From Gammaproteobacteria bacterium (GTDB taxonomy: Bacteria; Pseudomonadota; Gammaproteobacteria; Pseudomonadales; Halieaceae), in the NCBI GenBank assembly GCA_030426545.1, contig JAUHYL010000002.1, forward strand, positions 1 to 64,000: a stretch of DNA of 64,000 bases, in the 5' to 3' direction. Shown here piece after piece: positions 18,029-29,185 of this stretch. A model generated the notes under the pieces. It saw only the letters and a list, made by a program, of their open reading frames with translations, made no database searches and was not told the origin of the DNA. Numbering within the stretch: the stretch's first letter is position 1; the number at the start of each line of letters is the position of its first letter. The position numbers and the translations under genes were made by a program.

Positions 18029-18740
18029 CCCAGCGGGACTGCAGGATAGCCAGTGCCGCCAGTGGTGCGGTTTCGGTGCGCAATACCCGTGGACCGAGGG
18101 CCAGGGATTCGAAACCGGCGTCCTCGGCGAGCGTTATCTCCGCGGCAGAGAGGCCACCCTCCGGACCGACCAGCAGGGCGACGCTGGTCGGCGACGCCAG
18201 CTCTGCGCGAGAGATGGCCCGGTGATGCAGCACCAGCTTGCAGGCGTCGTCGTTTCGCTTCACCCAGTCGGACAGGTTCTCAATGGGATGAATCAGCGGC
18301 AGCACGTCGCGGCCACATTGCTCGCAGGCGCTGATGGCAATCTGTCGCCAGTGCTGCAACTTCCTGGCAGCGCGATCACCCTTCAGCTTGACCTCGGTGC
18401 GCTCAGAGGCCAGTGGCGTCAGGCTACTGACACCCAGTTCTGTTGCCTTTTGCACTACCCAGTCCATGCGCTCGCCCCTGGACATGGCGATGCCCAGATG
18501 AATGCTCAGCGGCGAACGCGTTTCTACATCCTGGTGCGCGCCCGTTTGGACCGTTACGGTCTTTTTATCCAGCGCGAGAATCTCAGCGCGGTATTCGCCA
18601 CCCTCGCCATTGAACAGTATGAGTTCATCGCCGACGCGCATGCGCAGGGCCCGGGCGATGTGTTGCCCAGCACTGCCCTGCAGCGTCATCGTGGTACTGC
18701 TATCGAGTGCTTCTTCTGTGAAAATTCGTGGTCGTCGCAC
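18012..18740 (-). CDS. rsmE: 16S rRNA (uracil1498-N3)-methyltransferase RsmE
   Basis: SPOUT-class SAM methyltransferase of 242 residues modifying U1498 in 16S rRNA. Seen: N-terminal RNA-binding (PUA-like) start RPRIFTEEALDSS, ERTEVKLKGDRAARKLQHW, the knot motifs LLVGPEGGLSAAEI and ALGPRVLRTETAPLAAL. It starts with GTG at 18740. It is placed 69 bases after the metF end, on the same strand as the SAM-cycle operon. Confidence 0.95.
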   Translation of the reverse strand: MRRPRIFTEEALDSSTTMTLQGSAGQHIARALRMRVGDELILFNGEGGEYRAEILALDKKTVTVQTGAHQDVETRSPLSIHLGIAMSRGERMDWVVQKATELGVSSLTPLASERTEVKLKGDRAARKLQHWRQIAISACEQCGRDVLPLIHPIENLSDWVKRNDDACKLVLHHRAISRAELASPTSVALLVGPEGGLSAAEITLAEDAGFESLALGPRVLRTETAPLAALAILQSRWGDMAF

Positions 18741-18809
18741 GGCAGCCCGCTTACCCGGCGTTAGCGAACAGTCAGTTTACAACGTATTGAAGGGGTGTAC
18801 CCGGGCGGC

Positions 18810-19652
18810 TTACGCCAGGCCCAGGTTGCTGTAGATTTGCTGTGTCGGTTCTACCTGGTTCATGGTGTAGAAGTGGATGCCCGGACAGCCGTTTTCCAGC
18901 AGCGTCTGGCACAGTTGCGTGACAACGTCGACACCGAACTTCTGCATGTCTTCTTCGTTGCCGCGCAGCGATTCCATTCGCTTGCACACCCAGCGCGGGA
19001 TCTCCGCGCCGGTATTGCTGGCGAAACGCTGAATGTTGTCGAAGTTAATAAACGGCATCACCCCGGCGTAGATCGGCCCGTCAATACCGGCGTCAGCACA
19101 GCGGTCCAAAAAGTAGAAATACGCTTCTACGTTGTAAAAGAACTGCGTGATGGCACTGTTGGCGCCGGCATCAAACTTGCCCTTGAGAAACTGCACGTCA
19201 GTATCGTAGCTCTCTGCCTCCGGGTGAATCTCCGGGTATGCGGCAACTTCGATTTGAAAATGGTCGCCGTGACGCTCTCGCACGAACGCGACCAACTCAT
19301 TGGCATAGACCATGTGTGTTGAGTGGCCGAAGCCCGACGGCCGGTCACCGCGTAGGGCAACCAGGCGCTTGATGCCGCGCTCACGATAGGTGTCCAGCAA
19401 ATTGCCTACCGAGTTCTCGTCATCGCCGCCAAAGCTCAGATGTGGCGCCACATCGATCCCCTTTTCAGCAATAGCCGACACGACATCGAGAGTCGTGTCG
19501 CGGGTACTGCCGCCAGCACCATAGGTGACTGAGAAAAACGCCGGGTTGAGTTCGTTCAGCGCCGGGTTCACCGTGTTCAGCAACTTGTCCATTCCCGCCT
19601 CGGTTTTCGGCGGGAAGAACTCGAAGCTGATGCGCGGTTTCTGCTTTGCCAT
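18810..19652 (-). CDS. metF: 5,10-methylenetetrahydrofolate reductase MetF
   Basis: FAD-dependent TIM-barrel enzyme of 280 residues that makes 5-methyltetrahydrofolate for homocysteine methylation. Seen: SFEFFPPKTEAG at the N-terminus, FFSVTYGAGGSTRD, LVALRGDRP and the FAD/folate-binding NSAITQFFYNVEAYFYFLDRC. It is the last gene of sahR-metK-ahcY-metF and lies 13 bases from ahcY, which links methyl donor supply with removal of S-adenosylhomocysteine. Confidence 0.96.
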   Translation of the reverse strand: MAKQKPRISFEFFPPKTEAGMDKLLNTVNPALNELNPAFFSVTYGAGGSTRDTTLDVVSAIAEKGIDVAPHLSFGGDDENSVGNLLDTYRERGIKRLVALRGDRPSGFGHSTHMVYANELVAFVRERHGDHFQIEVAAYPEIHPEAESYDTDVQFLKGKFDAGANSAITQFFYNVEAYFYFLDRCADAGIDGPIYAGVMPFINFDNIQRFASNTGAEIPRWVCKRMESLRGNEEDMQKFGVDVVTQLCQTLLENGCPGIHFYTMNQVEPTQQIYSNLGLA

Positions 19653-19665
19653 GGGCTATTGCTTC

Positions 19666-21057
<1,392 letters not shown>

Positions 21058-21135
21058 TGTTTGCAACCTCAATAGGATGTCAGTTTCTGTCAATCGGTGT
21101 CGTTCAGTTCTTAAACGTTCAGCGCGGCGCGCAAG

Positions 21136-22296
21136 TTAAAGCGCGGCTTTCAATGCGTCCGCCTTGTCGGTTTTCTCCCAGGTGAAATCCGGCTCTTCGC
21201 GGCCGAAGTGACCGTAGGCGGCGGTTTGCTGGTAGATGGGGCGTTTCAGGTCCAGCATTTGGATCAGGCCCTTGGGACGCAGGTCAAAGTGCTCCCTTAC
21301 CAGTTCGGCAATACGCGCGTCGGGCAGTTTGCCGGTGCCGAAAGTGTCGATGGAGATGGATGTGGGCTCGGCAACGCCAATGGCGTAGGAGACCTGGATT
21401 TCGCAGCGCTCGGCAAGGCCGGCGGCGACGATGTTCTTGGCGACGTAACGCCCGGCGTAGGCGGCTGAGCGGTCGACTTTAGACGGATCCTTGCCGGAGA
21501 ACGCACCGCCTCCGTGACGTGCCATGCCGCCGTAGGTGTCGACGATAATCTTGCGCCCTGTCAGGCCGCAGTCCCCCACCGGGCCGCCGATGATGAACTG
21601 GCCGGTCGGGTTGATGTGGTACAGCGTATCGGCATGCAGCCACTCGGCCGGCAGCACGGGCTTGATCACGTGTTCCATGATCGCTTCGAAGATGTCCGCC
21701 TGGCTGATATCCGGGTCGTGTTGCGTGGAGAGTACAACCGCCTCGACTGCGCTGGGCTTGCCGTTGTCGTAGCGCAATGTCACCTGGCTCTTGGCGTCGG
21801 GCCGCAACCACGGGAGTGTGCCGTTCTTGCGCAGTTCGGCCTGCTTTTCTACCAGGCGATGCGAATAGTAGATCGGCGCGGGCATCAACACGTCGGTTTC
21901 ATTGGTGGCGTAGCCGAACATCAGGCCCTGGTCACCGGCGCCCTGCTCTTCGTGCGCGCCTTCACCTTCGGTAACGCCCATTGAAATGTCGGGAGACTGT
22001 TTGCCGATAGCGTTCAGCACGGCGCAGTTATGCCCGTCGAAACCGACGTCGGAATTGTCGTAGCCGATGTCGTTGATCGTGTCGCGAATGGTCTGCTCAA
22101 GATCCATGTGCGTGTCGGCAGTCACCTCACCGGCAACGACGGTCATGCCGGTCTTGACCATGGTTTCCACGGCGACGCGGGCATTGGGGTCGCGCTCCAA
22201 CAGGTAGTCCAGAATAGCGTCGGAAATCTGGTCCGCCATTTTGTCGGGGTGCCCCTCGGAGACGGACTCAGAGGTGAATAGTGTGTACTCGCTCAT
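21136..22296 (-). CDS. metK: S-adenosylmethionine synthase MetK
   Basis: Makes S-adenosylmethionine from methionine and ATP. It has 386 residues, the usual length. Seen: [21 protein letters not shown]-type start, the GAGDQG hexapeptide (active-site flexible loop region) and the P-loop-like [20 protein letters not shown] good ribosome binding site (AAAGGAAG) precedes the ATG. It lies only 24 bases after sahR, so both are expected on one transcript. Confidence 0.98.
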   Translation of the reverse strand: MSEYTLFTSESVSEGHPDKMADQISDAILDYLLERDPNARVAVETMVKTGMTVVAGEVTADTHMDLEQTIRDTINDIGYDNSDVGFDGHNCAVLNAIGKQSPDISMGVTEGEGAHEEQGAGDQGLMFGYATNETDVLMPAPIYYSHRLVEKQAELRKNGTLPWLRPDAKSQVTLRYDNGKPSAVEAVVLSTQHDPDISQADIFEAIMEHVIKPVLPAEWLHADTLYHINPTGQFIIGGPVGDCGLTGRKIIVDTYGGMARHGGGAFSGKDPSKVDRSAAYAGRYVAKNIVAAGLAERCEIQVSYAIGVAEPTSISIDTFGTGKLPDARIAELVREHFDLRPKGLIQMLDLKRPIYQQTAAYGHFGREEPDFTWEKTDKADALKAAL

Positions 22297-22320
22297 AGCT
22301 TACTTCCTTTGGTTGATTTG

Positions 22321-23331
22321 TCAGGCGCGGCCAAACAGGCGCACCTGTATTTGAAATCCGTTGCGTTGCGCCAGGTAGTTGCTGGCTATATCTGCCAATC
22401 CCGCGGCTGCAGCCCACTGGCCCAACGCCTGTGGGTCAAAGCCTAACCACAGGTCACCGCAGTTTTCCCGCGCCCAGCCCTGATCGTGGTTGCACAGGTC
22501 GGTAACCAGCACCACGCCGCCCGGTTGCAGGGTTGCCGCGACGTCGGCGATGACTGCGCCTGGGTCTGGCGTGTGGTGCAGCACCATATTGAGCACGGCG
22601 CAGTCTGCCTGCAGCGTTTTCAGGCGCTTGTGGCGGGTGTCGCCGCCAATAAATTCGATGTTGTCCAAACCGGCATCTGCCGCCCTGGCCTGAGCCTGAT
22701 CCAACATGCCCGGCGCATTGTCCAGCGCCACCACGCGCTCAAATTGTGGCGACAGCTCGAGCAGGAATGATCCGTCGCCGGGCCCCACTTCGAGTGCGCA
22801 CTCGCGCCTGGCCAGTGGAGCGTCCTTCAGTACGGTGGCCACCACGTCGGCATACTGCTCGTAGCTGGCAATGAGATCCTGCTGTTGCTGAAACTTATGG
22901 GCATTGTCGCGGAAAAAATTGCGCGAGTTTTCCTCGCGTTGCTCGTGCAATGCCACCAGTCGCTGCTCGATATCCTGCGGCAGTGTAATGTTGTCCAGGG
23001 CGCTGAAGATCGCACCCTGCAGGGCTTCCAGATCGGGGTGCTGGCCCAGCTCTGCGCGGCGATAGAAGATGTTGTTGCCCTCGCGCCGCGCCGCGACCAG
23101 CCCGGCGCCAGCCAATACCTTCAGGTGGTGGCTCAAGGCGGGTTGGCGCATGTCGAAGATGTTGCACAGCTCCGAGACGGCGAAGGAGTCCTTGCGCAGC
23201 ACCCGCAAAACGAGCAGGCGCAGGGTATCTGCACTGGCTTTACACAGTCCGGTCAGGGCGGCGATTTGCTCCTTCGGCGCGGAGCCCGGGACAGCCTGTT
23301 CCCTGGCAATGGCGGCAGTTGGCGACATCAT
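22321..23331 (-). CDS. sahR: ArsR-family regulator fused to a SAM-methyltransferase-like domain (SahR)
   Basis: Two-domain protein of 336 residues: an ArsR-type winged helix (about 22-95, recognition helix in ELCNIFDMRQPALSHHLKVL) and a Rossmann methyltransferase-like domain (EVGPGDGSFL from 181). This architecture next to metK-ahcY-metF fits SahR, the S-adenosylhomocysteine-responsive regulator of the SAM cycle described in Proteobacteria; the methyltransferase-like domain would sense SAH. The ArsR cysteine metal site is not evident. Two adjacent ATG codons occur at 23331 and 23328. A perfect palindrome 30 bases upstream is the likely operator. Confidence 0.9.
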   Translation of the reverse strand: MMSPTAAIAREQAVPGSAPKEQIAALTGLCKASADTLRLLVLRVLRKDSFAVSELCNIFDMRQPALSHHLKVLAGAGLVAARREGNNIFYRRAELGQHPDLEALQGAIFSALDNITLPQDIEQRLVALHEQREENSRNFFRDNAHKFQQQQDLIASYEQYADVVATVLKDAPLARRECALEVGPGDGSFLLELSPQFERVVALDNAPGMLDQAQARAADAGLDNIEFIGGDTRHKRLKTLQADCAVLNMVLHHTPDPGAVIADVAATLQPGGVVLVTDLCNHDQGWARENCGDLWLGFDPQALGQWAAAAGLADIASNYLAQRNGFQIQVRLFGRA

Positions 23332-23360
23332 GGCCGGGGAGTCTAGCAGGGGGTGGGAGC

Positions 23361-23382
23361 TATATCAAAATATATTGATATA
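23361..23382 (-). promoter_or_regulatory. Perfect palindrome, probable SahR operator
   Basis: TATATCAA (23361-23368), six-base AT spacer, TTGATATA (23375-23382): an exact 8+6+8 inverted repeat located 29 bases before the sahR start. AT-rich half sites of this kind are usual for SahR/ArsR operators. Its place at the head of sahR-metK-ahcY-metF suggests autoregulation of the whole operon. No second copy was seen in the metK or ahcY leaders. Confidence 0.85.
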
Positions 23383-23761
23383 CTATGTGATCTTCCGCAC
23401 AGGCGCCACTGCCACGGGGTTTGCCACGGATCATGCCTGGAAAGTCGTGCCCGGGTCCTTCCAGTTCGGAACTGTGACAACGACAGCGGCGAGGCCGGGA
23501 GGGGTCGCTGTGGCGGTGATCGGGAGGTCGCGATTGTGCCAGGGCCGCTTGCCGTTCCCCGTGTGTCCTCACCCTCCCTGCAGAGCGGGCCGTAACGCCT
23601 GGCCCACCTACGCAGGATTTCGGGGCTGACACGCTGTGAAAAGTACCTGCATGTTGCCTAATTAAAGGTGATTGGATTGCTGTTAAAGCCGGCTTACGCG
23701 AAAATAGCGCCCCTCTGATCTGGAGCCCCCGCTCCCGCCCTCACAATCTCTGGAGAACCCG
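23383..23761 (+). other. Intergenic region between sahR operator and tkt (379 bases)
   Basis: No convincing gene. Possible tkt promoter: TTGCTG (23677-23682), 17-base spacer, GAAAAT (23700-23705). Upstream of that, complementary segments (GCCAGG with CCTGGC, and GGCCGC with a near-complementary GCGGGCC between them, roughly 23538-23605) could fold into a long stem, which could mark a structured leader or a small RNA. No known riboswitch was recognised. The tkt ribosome binding site CTGGAG lies at the end. Confidence 0.5.
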
Positions 23762-25762
23762 ATGTCGCTCCCCCGCACAGAACTCGCTAACGCCGTTCGC
23801 GCCCTGAGTATGGATGCCGTACAGAAGGCCAATAGTGGCCACCCCGGCGCCCCCATGGGCATGGCGGATATTGCCGAGGTGTTGTGGAACGATTACCTGA
23901 ACCATAACCCGGCTAATCCGCAGTGGCCCAACAGGGATCGCTTCGTGCTCTCCAACGGGCACGGCTCCATGCTGATCTACTCGCTGCTGCACCTGTCGGG
24001 TTACGACCTGCCGATGGCGGAAATCGAAAATTTCCGCCAGCTGCACAGTAAAACGCCCGGACACCCGGAGTACGGCTACACCCCCGGCGTGGAGACAACG
24101 ACCGGCCCACTGGGGCAGGGCGTCAGCAATGCCGTGGGCATGGCGCTGGCAGAGAAAGTGCTGGCGGCGCAATTCAACCGCGAAGGGCACGCGGTGGTCG
24201 ATCACTACACCTATTCGTTTCTCGGCGACGGCTGCCTGATGGAGGGCATTTCCCACGAGGTCTGCTCGCTGGCAGGCACACTGGGACTGGGCAAGCTTAT
24301 CGTGTTCTATGACGATAACGGTATTTCTATCGATGGCGAGGTGCAGGGCTGGTTCAAAGACGATACCCCTGCACGCTTCGAGGCCTACGGCTGGCAGGTG
24401 GTGCGCAACGTCGACGGTCACGATGCCACTGAGGTAAAAACGGCCATTGAAACCGCGCGAGCGGAAAACGAGCGCCCCACACTGATTTGCTGCAAAACCG
24501 TGATCGGGAAAGGTGCGCCGAACAAGCAGGGCAGCGAATCCTGCCACGGCGCTGCCCTGGGTGAAGACGAGGTTGCAGCCACGCGCGAGGCGCTGGGCTG
24601 GAACCATCCGCCTTTTGTCATCCCGGATGAGGTCTATGCCGGGTGGGACGCCAGGGAGCGCGGAGCAGCCGCCGAAAGCGAATGGAACGAAGCCATCGCC
24701 GCCTATGCAGCGGATCACCCGGAACTCGCCGGTGAATTGCGGCGCCGGCTGGCCGGTGAGTTGCCGGCGGATTTTTCTGCGCAGGCGGAGGCCTATATAA
24801 AGCAGTGCCAGGAAGAGGGCGCCAGCATTGCATCGCGCAAGGCGTCGCAAAACTGTCTCAATGCCTACGGTCCCTTGCTGCCGGAGATTATCGGCGGCTC
24901 GGCTGACCTCGCAGGCTCCAACCTGACGATGTGGAGCGGGTCGCGCGCCATCGAGGCAGGCGATGCCAGTGGCAACTACATTTATTACGGTGTGCGTGAG
25001 TTCGGCATGGCCGCCATTATGAATGGCATCGCACTGCACGGTGGCTTTATCAACTACGGCGCCACCTTTCTTATCTTCATGGAGTACGCACGCAATGCGG
25101 TGCGCATGGCCGCACTCATGCGGCAGCAGAGCATTTTCGTCTTTACCCATGATTCCATCGGCCTGGGCGAGGACGGCCCGACCCACCAGGCGGTGGAGCA
25201 GCTCACGGCTCTGCGCTCTACCCCCAATATGCATACCTGGCGCCCCTGCGATACCGTTGAATCGGCGGTGTCCTGGAAAGCGGCCATTGAGCGCCGCGAT
25301 GGCCCCAGTGCACTGATATTCTCGCGACAGGGGCTGCCGCATCAGCCGCGTTCAGAGGAGCAGCTTTCCGCGATCAGCCGTGGCGGCTACATCCTGCGCG
25401 AGACCGAAGGCCAGCCGGATGCCATTCTTATCGCCACCGGTTCCGAGGTGCAGCTTGCGATGACCGCCGCCGAGGAACTGGCCGGCAGCGGCAAACAGGT
25501 GCGCGTGGTTTCCATGCCCTGTGCAGAAATTTTCGCCGAACAGGATGCGGCCTATCGCGAGAGCGTATTGCCCAGTGATTGCCTGGCGCGGGTTGCGGTG
25601 GAAGCACTGCACGCCGACTACTGGTACAAGTACGTGGGCCTGGACGGCCGCGTGGTCGGCATGACGACCTTCGGTGAATCAGCCCCCGGCGGCGAGTTGA
25701 TGCGGCACTTCGGCTTCACCCCGGAAAACGTTGTCGCGGTTGTGCAGGACCTGCTGGAATAG
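23762..25762 (+). CDS. tkt: Transketolase
   Basis: Thiamine-diphosphate enzyme moving two-carbon units between sugar phosphates in the pentose phosphate pathway. It has 666 residues. Seen: N-terminal [18 protein letters not shown], the ThDP-binding [18 protein letters not shown] followed by the Mg ligand region DDNGISIDG, the central [18 protein letters not shown], and a C-terminal regulatory domain. It heads tkt-epd-pgk-fba; spacing to epd is 9 bases. Confidence 0.98.
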   Translation: MSLPRTELANAVRALSMDAVQKANSGHPGAPMGMADIAEVLWNDYLNHNPANPQWPNRDRFVLSNGHGSMLIYSLLHLSGYDLPMAEIENFRQLHSKTPGHPEYGYTPGVETTTGPLGQGVSNAVGMALAEKVLAAQFNREGHAVVDHYTYSFLGDGCLMEGISHEVCSLAGTLGLGKLIVFYDDNGISIDGEVQGWFKDDTPARFEAYGWQVVRNVDGHDATEVKTAIETARAENERPTLICCKTVIGKGAPNKQGSESCHGAALGEDEVAATREALGWNHPPFVIPDEVYAGWDARERGAAAESEWNEAIAAYAADHPELAGELRRRLAGELPADFSAQAEAYIKQCQEEGASIASRKASQNCLNAYGPLLPEIIGGSADLAGSNLTMWSGSRAIEAGDASGNYIYYGVREFGMAAIMNGIALHGGFINYGATFLIFMEYARNAVRMAALMRQQSIFVFTHDSIGLGEDGPTHQAVEQLTALRSTPNMHTWRPCDTVESAVSWKAAIERRDGPSALIFSRQGLPHQPRSEEQLSAISRGGYILRETEGQPDAILIATGSEVQLAMTAAEELAGSGKQVRVVSMPCAEIFAEQDAAYRESVLPSDCLARVAVEALHADYWYKYVGLDGRVVGMTTFGESAPGGELMRHFGFTPENVVAVVQDLLE

Positions 25763-25771
25763 GGATTTCAC

Positions 25772-26785
25772 TTGCTTCGCTTGGCCATCAACGGCTACGG
25801 CAGAATCGGCCGTAGTATTTTGCGCGCTGCCTACGAAGGCCCGCTGCGCGGAAAGCTTTCTATAGTGGCAATTAACGAGATCGCAGACGCGGGTACCGTA
25901 CTGCACCTGACTCGCTACGACTCCACCCACGGGCGTTTTCCACTGCCCCTCGAAGGTGATGACAAGCGGCTGCGCGTTGACGGTGACGAGATCGTGCTGT
26001 TGAACCACGAGCACATCAGTGACCTGCCGTGGCGAGACCTCGACGTGGATCTGGTGTTGGAATGTACTGGCGCTTTCTCCGACAGGGAGACAGCAGAGCA
26101 ACATCTGCATCAGGGCGCAGACAAAGTTCTGTTCTCGCAACCGGCGCGGGCCGATGTGGATGCCACAATTGTATTCGGCGTCAATCAAGCGGAACTCCGT
26201 TCGGATCACCGCGTGGCCTCCAATGCCTCGTGCACGACCAACGCGATCGTGCCGGTCATTGCGGCGTTGCATGACGCGCTGGAAATTGAAGCGGGCACGA
26301 TCACCACGATTCACTCTGCAATGAACGATCAACCGGTTCTGGATGCGTACCACCACACCGACCTGCGCAAGACCCGGGCTGCCTTCGGCTCAATTATTCC
26401 CGTTGATACGGCGCTGGCGCGGGGCGTTGAACGAATACTCCCGGCCTTGGCTGGACGTTTCAGCGCGCAGGCATTGCGTGTGCCGACGCTAAACGTTTCC
26501 GCCCTGGACCTGACCCTTCAAACCGGGATTGATACTGATACCGCGACTGTAAACCGCGTTCTGAGAGATGCGTCACAAACTCGCTTCGACGGTGTACTTG
26601 GCTACACCGAAGAGCTTCTGGCATCCTGTGATTTCAATCACGACTCCCGCTCCAGCATCGTAGACGCCAGCCAGACCCGGGTCAGCGGCAAGCGCCTGGT
26701 CAAGGTGCTGACCTGGTTCGATAATGAGTGGGCCTATGCCAATCGTATGCTGGATGTGGCCCGGTACTGGTCGTCATTGCAGTAG
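25772..26785 (+). CDS. epd: D-erythrose-4-phosphate dehydrogenase (Epd; GAPDH family)
   Basis: NAD-dependent dehydrogenase of 337 residues; Epd makes 4-phosphoerythronate for pyridoxal phosphate synthesis. Seen: INGYGRIGRSILRA, catalytic Cys154 in SNASCTTN and Epd-like HSAMNDQPVLDAYHHTDLRK and FNHDSRSSIVDASQTRVSG. These match Epd better than glycolytic GAPDH. The residue after SCTTN is Ala instead of the usual Cys. No ATG is available; the TTG at 25772 follows AGGGA and starts the Rossmann fold in register. Position before pgk and fba is the same as in E. coli. A dual GAPDH role cannot be excluded. Confidence 0.85.
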   Translation: MLRLAINGYGRIGRSILRAAYEGPLRGKLSIVAINEIADAGTVLHLTRYDSTHGRFPLPLEGDDKRLRVDGDEIVLLNHEHISDLPWRDLDVDLVLECTGAFSDRETAEQHLHQGADKVLFSQPARADVDATIVFGVNQAELRSDHRVASNASCTTNAIVPVIAALHDALEIEAGTITTIHSAMNDQPVLDAYHHTDLRKTRAAFGSIIPVDTALARGVERILPALAGRFSAQALRVPTLNVSALDLTLQTGIDTDTATVNRVLRDASQTRFDGVLGYTEELLASCDFNHDSRSSIVDASQTRVSGKRLVKVLTWFDNEWAYANRMLDVARYWSSLQ

Positions 26786-26865
26786 CGGTCGTGGTAACGA
26801 TGGTAGTCGCAGACTGAAGTCCCGGCATCGGAACAGACGGGTAAGTAATTGCATAAGGATAAGCC

Positions 26866-28044
26866 ATGACGCTGAAAGTCGACCTGATGTCTGACCTGAA
26901 CCTGGCGGGCAAGCGCGTATTGATTCGCGAAGATCTGAATGTGCCGGTAAAGGACGGCGCGGTGACATCCGATGCCCGTATCCGCGCTGCACTACCGACG
27001 ATACGCGCCGCGATAGACCAGGGCGCCAAAGTCATTCTCATGTCTCACCTGGGCCGACCCACGGAAGGGGAGTTCGACCCGCAGTTTTCCATGGCGCCGG
27101 TTGCTGATCACCTGGGTGAATTGCTTGGCTCGCGGGTGTCGCTGGTGGAAGACTGGCGGCTGGGGGTGGAATTGAACGATGGTGAGGTCGCGCTACTGGA
27201 AAACGTGCGCTTCAATCCTGGTGAAAAAAAGGACGACGAAGAGCTGGCCAGGGCGTATGCGGGACTGTGTGAAGTCTTCGTAATGGATGCCTTCGGCACT
27301 TCTCATCGTGCCCAGGCTTCCACCCACGGTGTGGCGCGATTTGCCCCGGTGGCCTGTGCGGGTCCGCTGCTGGAGGGAGAATTGCGCGCGCTGGAGCAGG
27401 CGCTATCCGCCCCCGCCAGGCCCATGGTCGCCATTGTGGGTGGCTCGAAAGTTTCAACGAAGCTGACGGTACTGGAGACCCTGTCTGATAAAGTTGACCA
27501 GCTGGTCGTGGGTGGTGGTATCGCCAACACGTTTCTTGCGGCCAGTGGGAAGCCTGTGGGCAAGTCGCTTTATGAGGCAGACCTGATAGACAACGCGAAG
27601 GCGCTGATGGAAAAAACCCATATTCCACTGCCGCCGGACGTGGTGACCGGCAAGGTCTTTGCCGAGGACGCCACGGCAGAGCTGAAGGCTGCTGAAGACG
27701 TTGCCGACGACGACATGATTTTCGATATCGGGCCGAAAGCTGCCGAAGAAATTGCCGACATTGTCGCCAAAGCAGGTACTATCCTGTGGAACGGACCTGT
27801 GGGTGTGTTCGAGTTTGAGCAGTTCGCCGCGGGCACTGAAGTGCTTTCCAAAGCGATAGCCGCCAGCGACGCATTTTCCCTGGCCGGTGGCGGAGATACG
27901 CTGGCCGCGATTGACAAATTCGCTATCGCCGATAAGGTCTCCTATATTTCCACGGGCGGTGGAGCCTTCCTCGAATACGTGGAAGGTAAAACGCTGCCCG
28001 CAGTCGCCGTGCTTGAGCGAAGAGCCGGCAAGGGCCCGGAATAG
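26866..28044 (+). CDS. pgk: Phosphoglycerate kinase
   Basis: Glycolytic enzyme converting 1,3-bisphosphoglycerate and ADP into 3-phosphoglycerate and ATP. It has 392 residues. Seen: [37 protein letters not shown] and the C-terminal [15 protein letters not shown] nucleotide loop. The ATG at 26866 has a clear AAGGATAAG ribosome binding site; a second ATG seven codons on (26887) matches the start of many homologues. Confidence 0.97.
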   Translation: MTLKVDLMSDLNLAGKRVLIREDLNVPVKDGAVTSDARIRAALPTIRAAIDQGAKVILMSHLGRPTEGEFDPQFSMAPVADHLGELLGSRVSLVEDWRLGVELNDGEVALLENVRFNPGEKKDDEELARAYAGLCEVFVMDAFGTSHRAQASTHGVARFAPVACAGPLLEGELRALEQALSAPARPMVAIVGGSKVSTKLTVLETLSDKVDQLVVGGGIANTFLAASGKPVGKSLYEADLIDNAKALMEKTHIPLPPDVVTGKVFAEDATAELKAAEDVADDDMIFDIGPKAAEEIADIVAKAGTILWNGPVGVFEFEQFAAGTEVLSKAIAASDAFSLAGGGDTLAAIDKFAIADKVSYISTGGGAFLEYVEGKTLPAVAVLERRAGKGPE

Positions 28045-28106
28045 GGCCACAACGGTCGCGCTTTCGTTATCGGCGACCCTTTATACGAAGTTAAAGGAAG
28101 CTAGTT

Positions 28107-29171
28107 ATGCCACTAATCAGCATGCGCCAACTGCTGGATCACGCAGCCGAGCACGACTACGGTGTGCCCGCATTCAACGTTAACAACCTGGAGCAGACGC
28201 GGGCCATCATGGAAGCGGCGGATCAGACCAACTCCCCCGTTATCATGCAGGCCTCGGCGGGCGCGAGAAAGTATGCCGGCGCGCCCTTCCTGAAAGCGAT
28301 GATGGATGCGGCAATGAATGAGTTTCCGCATATTCCGGTGGTTGTGCACCAGGATCATGGCGTTTCACCCGCCGTGTGCCAGCGTTCCATTCAGCTCGGC
28401 TTCAGTTCGGTAATGATGGACGGTTCGCTGGGCACCGATGGCAAAACGCCGATGGACTACGATTACAACGTGGCGGTGACGCGTCAGGCTGTGGAGATGG
28501 CACATGCCTGTGGCGTATCGGTTGAAGGTGAGCTTGGCTGTCTGGGATCATTGGAAACCGGCGAGGCGGGTGAAGAAGACGGTATCGGCGCCGAGGGCAA
28601 GCTGACCCACGATCAAATGCTCACCGATCCTGAAGAAGCGGCGCAGTTTGTGAAGGCAACGCAAGTGGACGCACTGGCCATTGCCTGCGGCACCAGCCAC
28701 GGCGCCTACAAATTCACTCGTCCGCCTACCGGCGACATCCTCGCCATTGACCGCATCAAGGAAATCAACGCTCGCATACCCAACACGCATCTCGTTATGC
28801 ACGGCTCCTCTTCGGTGCCGCAGGACTGGCTCGCCATTATCAACGAGTTTGGTGGAGAGATCCCCGAGACCTACGGCGTTCCCGTGGAGCAGATACAGGA
28901 AGGAATCAAACACGGCGTGCGTAAAGTGAATATCGACACCGACTTGCGGCTCGCATCCACCGGTGCCATTCGACGCTTCCTGGCTGAGAACCCCTCTGAA
29001 TTCGATCCACGGAAATACCTGGCGCATACAATCGTGGCGATGAAGGACATTTGTGTCGCGCGCTATGAATCGTTTGGCACAGCGGGCAATGCGGACAAGA
29101 TTAAAGTGCTGTCCCTGGAGAAAATTCAGGCCGCCTACGATGCGGGTGAGTTAGCACCGCAGGTTAACTGA
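28107..29171 (+). CDS. fba: Fructose-bisphosphate aldolase, class II
   Basis: Zinc-dependent aldolase of 354 residues for glycolysis and gluconeogenesis. Seen: [19 protein letters not shown], zinc ligand region [31 protein letters not shown] and HGSSSVPQ, typical of the class IIB (CbbA-like) branch. The ribosome binding site AAAGGAAG precedes the ATG. Pyruvate kinase, often found between pgk and fba in pseudomonads, is absent here. Confidence 0.96.
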   Translation: MPLISMRQLLDHAAEHDYGVPAFNVNNLEQTRAIMEAADQTNSPVIMQASAGARKYAGAPFLKAMMDAAMNEFPHIPVVVHQDHGVSPAVCQRSIQLGFSSVMMDGSLGTDGKTPMDYDYNVAVTRQAVEMAHACGVSVEGELGCLGSLETGEAGEEDGIGAEGKLTHDQMLTDPEEAAQFVKATQVDALAIACGTSHGAYKFTRPPTGDILAIDRIKEINARIPNTHLVMHGSSSVPQDWLAIINEFGGEIPETYGVPVEQIQEGIKHGVRKVNIDTDLRLASTGAIRRFLAENPSEFDPRKYLAHTIVAMKDICVARYESFGTAGNADKIKVLSLEKIQAAYDAGELAPQVN

Positions 29172-29185
29172 CGGAGCCTGGCGCA

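Noticed and set aside
21058-21135. Possible SAH riboswitch in front of ahcY
   Set aside because: The 78-base gap does not show the conserved SAH-riboswitch core, and the operon already has a SahR-type regulator and operator.
23741-25342. 533-codon open frame on the minus strand opposite tkt
   Set aside because: Antisense shadow of transketolase with no recognisable motif and no ribosome binding site.
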